From: Adenophora triphylla var. japonica
Taxonomy: Eukaryota; Streptophyta; Magnoliopsida; Asterales; Campanulaceae
Direction of reading: 5' to 3'
Length of the DNA: 64,000 nt
Assembly (NCBI GenBank): GCA_022495995.1
Contig: JAFEMH010001247.1
Coordinates: 124,001 to 188,000, forward strand
Part shown: positions 56,587 to 64,000 of the stretch, in pieces
How positions within the stretch are numbered: the first letter of the stretch is position 1
Layout: every line of letters starts with the position of its first letter
Notes under the pieces: generated by a model
Told to the model about the DNA's origin: nothing
Databases searched by the model: none
Seen by the model: the letters and a program-made list of their open reading frames with translations, nothing else
Program-made: the position numbers and the translations under genes

Positions 56587-58169
56587 GAGTTGGTCTTATA
56601 AAAAACTAGTTTTTTCTTAAGATAAGAAAAAACGTGTTTTCAAAACAAACGGTGGCATTTTTTGTAATTACTGGCAACCATGATAAATGCCGGTGTTAAT
56701 ATTACAAATTCGTGCCATCCCAAGCTCCGATCGTCTTCTCTGGCCATCCTAAGCTCCGATCGTTCTCCGGCGTTTTCTCAGTTTGAGTATTTTGTAACCT
56801 ACAATTCGTGCCCTAGTTCCGCCATTAATGTCCATTGTCAACTCTGCTTCGTTACATAATTGATTGGTACTTTATTGATTGGTACATAATTAATTGAAGA
56901 CAACTGTGTGATTTGATTCCATAGCTCTTCGTTTTTTCGTTGGATAAACAGAATATCCTTCAATGGTGTGGATAAAGGGTTTAATTTGCTGAAGTTTGGG
57001 TCAATTCAATTGGGAATTATGTGAATTTGTTCTAAATAATTGCCAGTAGTTGTATAAATAATTGTCAGGGTTATGGTAAAAATGTACCAGTGCACGTCTA
57101 AAAAAGTGCCAGTTAAAAGCTCTTTTTGTCCAGAAACTTAGTGCCAGTGCATGTGTAACAAAGTGTCAGTGCCAGTGTAAAAAAGTGCCAGTGTTAGTGT
57201 AATAAAGTACCAGTGTTAGTGTATCAAAGTGCTGGTGTTAGTGTAAAACAAGTGCCAGTGTTAGTTTAACAAAGTGCCAGTGTTAGTGTAACCAAGTGCC
57301 AGTGTTAGTTTATAAAGTCACTTAATATACATGCACTAGCATTTTTTACACTGGCACTTATTGATACTACAACGGGCACTTTGTTACACTGACATTTTTG
57401 CTGGCTCTCAAAAACACAAGCACTGGCATTCAAAAACACATGCACTGGCACTCAAATACACATACACTGGCACTCAAAAAATTGATAATCATTTTTGTTG
57501 GCTCTCAAAAACACAAGCACTGGCATTCAAAAATACATGGACTGGCATTTGAAAACACATACACTGGCACTCAAAAATGCATACACTGGCACTCAAAAAC
57601 ACTGATAATTATTTTTGCTGATATTCAAAAAAAACATGAACTGCATTCAAAAAAACATGAAATGGCATTCAAAATAACCTACACTGGCATTTAAAATCAG
57701 GTAGGCTGGCACTCAAAATCCCAAATGATTTGTTCGGCTATGTTCTTCCTTCTCCAATCCAAAAATCACACACAAACACACACCATAAGAGGCAGCCTCT
57801 GTTTAATTCCCAATTTAGTAACCTCTGTTTGGTGAAATTGGAAGCTGGGTCATAACAGTGATTTATAGCAAATTCCATAGAATTGGGCCGACATCATCAA
57901 TGGCGGCTTGTGTTCATGATTCCCGTTTCGACACCGTCCCTCGTCCCAATCGTAACAGAATCCATATCGACGACGCCGACGGTTTATTGATTAGGTCGCC
58001 GGCGAGGGAGATTTGAGATCGGAGAAGACGATCGTTGTTGGGTCGGAGAAGAAGAACGGCCGCTGTTTGCGTTTAGTGAGAGAGAGACGGGTCGTTGTTG
58101 TTGGGTCGTAATTTGAAAACACGTTTTTTCATAAGTTATGAAAAAACGCGTTTTTTACAAGTTTTTGGC
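56587..58169. mobile_element. Mutator-like element with inverted repeat arrays, non-autonomous
   Basis: Exact 9-bp duplication AATTAAGAG (56578-56586 and 58170-58178). The termini share an imperfect inverted repeat of about 45 bases built around GTTTTTTC...GAAAAAACGTGTTTTC, each end itself palindromic. No transposase. 57085-57320 is an array of GTGCCAGTGTTAGTGTAAC units; 57340-57720 is an array of ACACTGGCACTCAAAAACAC units, the opposite orientation of the CCAGTG core. Bases about 57901-58015 contain a short ORF (MAACVHDSRFDTVPRPNRNR) that may be captured host sequence. Confidence 0.75.
57085..57720. repeat. Two oppositely oriented arrays of CCAGTG/CACTGG units
   Basis: About ten units of roughly 22 bases on the left (GTGCCAGTG) and about twelve on the right (CACTGGCA). 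Transcripts through both could form a long, imperfect hairpin. Confidence 0.75.
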
Positions 58170-58882
58170 AATTAAGAGATTAGCTACACATATTAAGCAT
58201 TAACTAGTATAACACCCGTGCGTTAAACGCACGACCAACAAACTGTGAGAAATAACGAAAACTAAATAAAAAAAGTTGCTAAAAATGTCATTAAAAATAT
58301 TCATAATGGAATTAACAATAACAACTACAAATTTTGAAAATTTTCTTTGTAAACAACATTTGTTGTTTCATCCACAGTCTTTCCAATAAAAGTGAAAATC
58401 AATTTAAGTAAAGTTATTCTAAAACGATTTTCTTCAGATAGTTTTTCCTCGTTGTTTCATCATCACCCAAAGGATCCACACCAAAAACTTTGTGGGACTG
58501 AGGGTGTAATAAAGCTCAAATTTCGTGCATATAATATATGTACATCTGCAAAACTACCACGCTGAAGATGTGCAGTAGAGCCCGAAGAAATTTGCAAAGA
58601 AATACTCATTTAAAAGCCATAAATCATAACGTAAGCATAAAAAGAGTAAATCTTATTTATCCGCAACAAATGCAAAGATGCTCTTAGTATTTATATAAAA
58701 ATATTTTTAATTTGAAGCTTTACTGTTGGGTTTGTGTATTAGTTGATAGAAAGAACATTGGCAAACCTTAAGCTGATCGTTGTGATTTGAAGTGTTAAAG
58801 AGAGTAAAAAAGAAGAAGACATGTAATGAAAATTAAAGAGAAATCAGTAAATTGTGACAAATTAAAAACAAAAAAAGTTGTA

Positions 58883-58962
58883 CTCCCTCCGTCCCAAAAT
58901 GACTGTACAAAAAATTCAAATTTTCTCTTGATCAAGAGCAAATTTGAAATATTTTCTCCTAA
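58883..58962. mobile_element. Mariner-type MITE, one end
   Basis: CTCCCTCCGTCCCAAAATGA is the classic Stowaway/mariner-like terminus. The inside is a near-palindrome, CAAATTTTCTCTTGATCAAGAG...AAATTTG. The second end is missing; it abuts the PH-like exon. Confidence 0.6.
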
Positions 58963-58964
58963 AT

Positions 58965-59068
58965 GGCTGCCATTTTCTTCTTGCAATAGAATTGTCTCCA
59001 GGTTTTAATGCAGCATCCTGTAAAGAACGGATCCATCTGGCTGCTTCCTCGGGACTGGTTGCTCCAAA
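58965..59068 (-). pseudogene. PH-domain-like exon fragment
   Basis: After acceptor TTTACAG the minus strand reads FGATSPEEAARWIRSLQDAA then KPGDNSIARRKWQPFR. The EEAARWI...LQ.A helix is typical of the C-terminal helix of PH domains, and the following basic segment recalls the PH-START (EDR2-like) proteins of plants. Truncated by a MITE. Part of the Helitron cargo. Confidence 0.5.
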
Positions 59069-60269
59069 CTGTAAACGCAAAAAAATATGAGGTCTATGTA
59101 CAAATCATCAAAAATTGGCAGATTGAAACTGCTTGAAAAGAACATTGGCAAACCTTAAGCTGATCGTTGTGATTTGAAGTGTTAAAGAGAGTATCTTTAC
59201 ATTATGCGGAGTAGTCTGGAAATGCGAAGCAACAATATTGAAAATGAAAAAGGAAGGCTAAAATCAAGAATCCATCGACTTCAACCCCCACATACGTAAC
59301 ATACCAGCTTTCCTCGATCGTTTCTTCCTCATTCCTCAGCAAGGATACTATATGAATAAATTCTTAATGTTCCCAAAGCTATTACGATATCTTGAAGCAA
59401 GAAAACATTCAACGTGATGGCAAGGCAAGAAGTATGCAGCAAATATATTTTGCAAGAAACATAGTTTATCACAAGTAGCAATAAGTCCAACCCATTCGGT
59501 ATTAATTAAAAGATATTCAATTAGACTTATTAAAGCAACATGCATTATTTTGTCATGTCAATAGTTTGAATTTTTAGGAAACCTGAAATTGTTCATTATC
59601 ACAGAATTACTCAAATCATGGTTTTGTTCCAACCTCACTTCAGTTCAGTACACACATCAAAACTAAATCAGCTGCAACCAACAATCAAGTTTGTACTTGC
59701 TGACTGCCAATAAGGTGTGGCGAAAAATTATCTACTACAGACTGCAAGAGGTAGGTTAAAATTCCTTTTTTATAAAAGTTGAGGTACAAATCCTACATAT
59801 GAACCTGACTGTCATCCATAAACAATGCTCGCTAGGTTAATTCACTCTCGTGTGCTTAGAACTTAGAAGTGAAATATTCATGTGCCTCCAAGAAGAATGA
59901 TACTTCTTGAACATCCATGTCATAGGCAGCACATTATTATCATCCATTGGTATGGAACGAAGATAAAGATGAAGACATGAAACAGAAAATATTTATAGAA
60001 GTTAGAAAAAAGAAACAGGAAGAATAGAATATGAATTTAAATGCAGAAAAATAAATTAGATGAAATGATTGACTTAAGCAAGATCATATCTACGACTTTC
60101 AGTTGGCCAAACTGTCATGTGAAGGGAAAGCCAACAGAAAATATGATACTCCTATCATATATTAACTGAAGAAGAATGTGCAGAAAGACATAGTAAAGTA
60201 CAAGCTTATTTAACAATTTTAAAGAATCAGAAAAGAGGAATTTTGCAATCAGAATAAGATGATTACATT

Positions 60270-60692
60270 TTTCTGAATTTTGACATGTCCCTTCAGTAGG
60301 GTCTTCTCCATTAGCTGAACCAGCCAGCCCATCTTTAAAACTCCTTACAGCATCCTCCGAAACAAAATTTACTGATTCTGGCACGACCAAAGCTGCATCA
60401 CAATGCTCCACAAATTCCTTTCTGGGAACTTCTGAGTTTTGGGCATCACAGCTGACATTTCCAGGTGCTTGTGCAGGAACACTTCTTGGTTCCATATTAT
60501 CCTCATTATTGCCTTCACTCAACTGAAATCCATTAGAATCAATTTCCACTAATTTCTCCTCTTTATAACAGACACGGGATTTTCTTCCTCAGCTGACGGA
60601 GTTGAAGGGGCTAAAGGTTCAGCAGGGTTATCCACAAACCCATCAGGCAATGAATCTACTTCTGGCAGCTGATTCGCAGCTGGGTTCTCCAT
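60270..60692 (-). pseudogene. Captured first exon of an unrecognised gene
   Basis: ATG at 60692, MENPAANQLPEVDSLPDGFV and EPLAPSTPSAEEENPVSV, then a one-base shift near 60570 into KLVEIDSNGFQLSEGNNEDN and DAQNSEVPRKEFVEHCDAAL, ending near CQNSEK. Acidic, low complexity, no domain that I recognise; it looks like the N-terminal start of a longer plant protein. Confidence 0.5.
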
Positions 60693-61096
60693 TTTCACCT
60701 AGAGTATCAAGCATAAATCTAAAATCGATACCAACATCATAGTTTGGAATATAATCGCGCTGACCCTACTCTAAAGGGTCTCGCAGACCAGACCAACAAG
60801 GACAATATGAAACAAGTTAATCCTCTTAACTATAACGCAAGGATGATACCAACCAATGCATCAAGACATCATAATTCATATAGTGAGCCCCAGAAGAGAG
60901 TTGTTCAGTGTACATCCAATTAAAACATGATTCATTGGATAATTCGGACTTGATTCAAGGTCAGACATATCATTTTTTGCTACCTACCTTACTCTTACTA
61001 AATTGTATAAATAGTTGCAATTAGGGTTTTTTCTGAATAAATGCCATTTTACTTTAAAATTAAGAATGTTTAATATCCCACACTAAAGATCAAATA

Positions 61097-61161
61097 CTCC
61101 CTCCGTCCCAAAATGAATGTACAAAAAATATTTAAATTTATTCATTTCGGGACGGAGGGAG
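61097..61161. mobile_element. Very short mariner-type MITE
   Basis: 65 bp between TA dinucleotides: CTCCCTCCGTCCCAAAATGA at one end and TCATTTCGGGACGGAGGGAG at the other. Almost a bare pair of terminal inverted repeats. Confidence 0.85.
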
Positions 61162-61627
61162 TATATGATATTCATCTTGTTACCCAGATTTCGCGAAGAA
61201 GCTGTTTAAGTCATCCCATCTGGACAAGGGTAAGCAACCCTGAGTGAAACTAAACAACTCGGAATCGTTTTTAGCGAAAGGAATGCAGGGCATTCGATGA
61301 TCTTCCGTTTCTTAAATCAACTTATCTTGCAATGTTCCTCCTAATCTAATCTTCAATGGTGAAAAGGCTGCATTAAATTTGATTGAAATAAATTAAACTC
61401 CATACCTAGCAGTAGCAGTAGATTGAATGATTAAATGGGAAATTGCAGTTTACCTTTAATTGCATTTAAAAAAATATTGTTGTTAAGATCCTGCAGAAAC
61501 CCAAAAACCAAATCAAGATTTCTTCTTATCAGATAATTTCAACAGCGACATGGAACCATTTCACTTCACACACACACTTTTTCTTGAAGAATCTGTGTAG
61601 GAAAAAGAGAGAGAGGAAAATGCATGC

Positions 61628-61867
61628 CAAATTAAGAAGAGAAGCATGGCCCCAAGCACAAGTACCATAATCACACTTTTCAGGAGGCCACCAATCAAGA
61701 GTAGCACAAATGAAATCACTGTCAATCTTTCCAATGCCACTCTTCCCATCAATGAACACAACCCCTTCAATTATATTCTTATTATTATTTACCTTTGAAT
61801 TCACACAACAGCTCAAATTCAACAACAAAATAACCCCAAAACAAAAACTCATTTGCAAACCACCCAT
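61628..61867 (-). pseudogene. Heparanase-like protein (GH79), first-exon fragment
   Basis: From MGGLQMSFCFGVILLLNLSC (a signal peptide, start at 61867) to IEGVVFIDGKSGIGKIDSDF, ICATLDWWPPEKCDYGTC and WGHASLLNL, the well-conserved beginning of plant heparanase-like (beta-glucuronidase, GH79) proteins. Homology stops exactly after LLNL; the next residues (ACIFLSLFFLH) are not GH79. No GT donor is at the edge (sequence TTG|GCATGC), so this is a capture breakpoint or a GC-type donor. The catalytic residues lie further on in the full protein and are absent. Confidence 0.85.
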
Positions 61868-62096
61868 CTTGAAATTTTGAGCTAGAAATTTAAGAGCTTT
61901 TTGGCTACATATCTGCAAGCAAATGGAGAGGGTGAAGAAGAAAAGAAAAGGGAGGGGGTGAAAAGGAAATAGAGAAAGATTTGATTTGTTCAGAAGTCAA
62001 TTTGTCTTTTTTTTACAAATGAGTATTGGGGGTGGATTTACTTATTTTTTTCAAATTTATATACAATAGAATCAAGAGCAAATTTAGTTATTGGAG

Positions 62097-62200
62097 TCGA
62101 AGATCTCAAGGAAACATATAAATTTCATCTGTATCCCTAAAATGCAGTCGAAGATCTCAAGGAAAACATATAAATTTCATCTGTATCCCTAAAATGCATC
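62097..62200. repeat. About 52-bp tandem duplication
   Basis: TCGAAGATCTCAAGGAAA..CATATAAATTTCATCTG is repeated twice almost exactly. A separate duplicated segment of about 54 bp (AGAACATTGGCAAACCTTAA...) lies at about 58750-58803 and 59140-59193. Both are inside the Helitron. Confidence 0.8.
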
Positions 62201-62871
62201 AAAATCCAAACTGCTCATTCTCTCTTTATTTTTTATTGTGTTTTCAACACAAGCCATTACTACTCCTTATCCATAAACAGAGAGCCAAAAAGAAAAACTG
62301 AATTTGCAGCTTTGAGTGAGCGCCTAAAGCCTCACAATCATATCCAGACGCCTGCCAAGTGCCAGCATTTGAAACTCCAACTCTTTAACAAATCTCCATT
62401 CTTCCTAATTGAACACATAAATATTCTTTCGTAGTTTGTTCTGTGATCCTTGGGAGTGTACTTTTCGAAGAACAGTCCAGGTATGCAGCTCAAATAAAAA
62501 TGGGGAATACATGGTGGCGATGGGAAGAATAACAGTGATTCAGGGACAAAGGGGATGCCTTAAAGTTAAGTAGATAAAGGATACTCAATTCCAATGCTAA
62601 TGTGAAAACTACAAGATGTCTTCCACGCTACGTAGAGCAAACACGGTGTAGTGCCCAAGACCTCACGATATCATAAATATATATAAGCACCCACTATTTA
62701 AGTTACGTAAATAGGTGTTGAACATGTGGTGGAAAAGTGTTTATACACCCCATCTTAAAGACGTTCTTAAAGCTTGGGGAGCTATGTGAAATAATAGAAG
62801 ACCAAAGCATAAGATGATTTAGCACTAAATCAGAAGCCAATGAAATTTGAGAAGACAAAAACATGGGATAC

Positions 62872-62937
62872 CTGCTCAAACGATGACATGAATCGGTGCC
62901 TTGGCTTGGTAAGGTCTTCAATTTCAGGATATTCAAT
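62872..62937 (-). pseudogene. SF3A2-like (splicing factor 3A subunit 2) single exon
   Basis: A 66-bp, phase-0 exon with acceptor TTAATTGCAG and donor CAG|GTATCC, encoding IEYPEIEDLTKPRHRFMSS and three more residues. This matches the conserved PRHRFMS core of SF3A2, a U2 snRNP protein needed for spliceosome assembly. No neighbouring SF3A2 exons are visible, so it is a captured exon with its intron edges. Confidence 0.75.
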
Positions 62938-63514
62938 CTGCAATTAAAGCCCATACCACTTATTAAATAAAGACTCAAATCAGATAAGTAATTGCAAGCC
63001 AAGCAGTGAATCAAGATAAGAGACAGATGCAAATCTAAGGATTTTAAGATCCTAACAAATCTCATCTAATCAAATCATAAACGGAGAAGAAAATTGAGAT
63101 TGTAGCTGAAAGGAAAACCCTAGAGGAAAAGCGATCGAAGGTTGAGAGTGTGTGCGTGTGAGAGAGAGAGAGAGAGAGAGGAGAGGGGAGAGGGAGAGGA
63201 GGAGGCGTTGTGGAAGATGGAGTGACGCCAGGAGCCCCGGAGAGAGATCGAAAATACCGCTCTAACCCATTGTAATTACAAATATGACTTGAACTCAAAT
63301 TACTTGTCTACCCTTAATTTGAGCGGGAAAATAAAGTGCTAAAATCACTTCAGCCATTATATTATAATAGATTAAACAAAGCTAATTAATAAAAACATAA
63401 AACAACTTATCTTGATTGAAGAAAATCACAAAAACCCTAACTTTCTCTCTCTAACTTCTTGCCTCCCTTTGTTCTTCCCAAAATAATGATAACCCTAAAA
63501 ATGATAACATCTTT

Positions 63515-63893
63515 CTATTTATACAAAAAGGGAACAAGGCTGGCAAAGGAAAGAGATTGGGCCAAAAACTGAGGAAGCCCACACCAAAAACAAGGCAAGC
63601 CCAATCAAAAGACAAGGCAGCTGCTGGAAAGGTGGCCGGCCAAGGCTTGGACGCTGGAGAAAATGGCCTTGGAGCAAAAGGGGAATGGCCGGCCAAGGGC
63701 TCTGGGAAATGGCTTGGGCGCTTGGAAAAGGCCGAGCGCCGTATGGACTTGGGCGGCCGCCGTTTGGCCTCGGCCTTGGCCAAGGGCGCTGGGAAAATGG
63801 CTTGGGCGTCCGCCCCTTCGCTATGGGCGACCGCCGTATGGCCACGGCATGGCTAAGGGCGCTGGGCATTGGCGTTCACAGGATCAAACGGCG
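63515..63893 (-). promoter_or_regulatory. TATA box and GGCCGGCC / GCGGCCGC array of the third Athila-type LTR
   Basis: On the minus strand TTGTATAAATAGAAAG at about 63512-63527. Upstream: GGCCGGCC at 63634-63641 and 63687-63694, GCGGCCGC at 63753-63760, and repeated TGGCTTGGGCG / GGGCG(A/T)CCGCC phrases to about 63893. All predicted ORFs here are translations of this array. Confidence 0.55.
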
Positions 63894-64000
63894 TTCGCCC
63901 AATCAAAATTTCCTCCTTCTTTAATTCCTTTCAAGCCCATTTGCTGAGAAAATCCCACTAGGTCCTTCCAACATTTCCGCTCCACTTTTTCTACTCTTTT

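Larger units (their letters stand above)
58204..63371 (-). mobile_element. Non-autonomous Helitron carrying host gene fragments
   Basis: On the minus strand it starts TCTATTATAATATAATGG (5' end at 63371) and ends with the hairpin CGTGCGT-TTA-ACGCACG (58233-58217) followed 9 bases later by CTAG (58207-58204). It lies between A and T with no target duplication, as Helitrons do. No Rep/helicase. It holds at least four exon-like fragments, all in the Helitron's own orientation: SF3A2-like, heparanase-like, an unrecognised one and a PH-domain-like one. Confidence 0.82.
55873..64000 (-). mobile_element. Third Athila-type LTR, interrupted twice, running out of the window
   Basis: TGTTATAAAACCCTCGCAAG at 55873, followed by GTGCC...AATATACTATTGTAGGGGTCG, has the layout of the R/U5 end of Athila LTRs (GCAAG..CGGG...AAGTACGGGTCGATCCCACAG). 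The LTR continues at 58170-58203 and 63372-64000; the joined text ACATATTAAGCATTAATTAAAC aligns with ACATATAAGCAATTAAAG of Athila-1. On the minus strand a TATA box lies at about 63515-63526 and a GC-rich palindrome array at 63634-63893. No internal region is seen, so it may be a solo LTR or the edge of an element. Confidence 0.65.

Noticed and set aside
57085..57720. Regularly spaced short repeats that look a little like a CRISPR array
   Set aside because: Spacing is irregular, there are no unique spacers, the orientation flips midway, and the context is a plant Mutator-like element.
63451..63947. Overlapping ORFs rich in G, A, W and P near the window end
   Set aside because: Translations of the GC-rich palindrome array of an LTR; open in several frames on both strands because the array lacks stops.

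Overview
This is plant nuclear DNA, most likely from a eudicot, and almost all of it is nested transposable elements. The evidence is Tat/Ogre, Athila and copia LTR retrotransposons with plant-type primer sites, hAT, CACTA, Mutator-like and Helitron DNA transposons, plant MITEs, and GT-AG introns. I see no rRNA or tRNA gene, no CRISPR array and no complete host gene. The only host coding material is fragments: heparanase-like, SF3A2-like, PH-domain-like and two unrecognised ones, mostly carried by a Helitron.

Layout. (1) About 515-20280: a Tat/Ogre-type Ty3 element on the minus strand ('Tat1'). It has an intact antisense plant-mobile-domain ORF (1048-2487), a broken pol with RT, two RNase H domains and integrase (3098-6584), and one LTR (18631-20280). 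It is split by a complete Athila-like element (7040-16313) that has gag-protease and an env-like ORF but no RT or integrase. The first 514 bases are the 3' end of another mobile-domain gene. (2) 20281-29138: a second Tat element on the plus strand ('Tat2'), truncated at its 5' side, with a four-exon antisense gene downstream of pol and a 3' LTR. (3) 29859-44793: a hAT transposon with exact 8-bp target duplications. It contains a second Athila-like element (31161-43360), which contains a Ty1/copia element (33307-39186), which contains a non-autonomous hAT (35249-36054): four nested levels, all with recognisable boundaries. (4) 44946-52165: another small hAT MITE, a CACTA end, and a decayed gag-only Tat-like element ('Tat3'). 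(5) 52166-55872: mostly unassigned, with a SINE tail and a two-exon gene fragment. (6) 55873-64000: a third Athila-type LTR, interrupted by a Mutator-like element (56587-58169) and a minus-strand Helitron (58204-63371) that carries exons from several unrelated genes.

Main observation. In at least seven element families here (three Tat types, two Athila types, one copia, one hAT), a TATA box has an array of short CpG-containing inverted repeats 25-180 bp upstream. Each family uses its own sequence but the layout is the same. Such arrays or single copies also lie upstream of internal or antisense ORFs. A second candidate is a stem-loop present in Tat1 and twice in the Tat3 region, whose inner stem changes sequence while keeping pairing. 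Both are read by eye and need computation.
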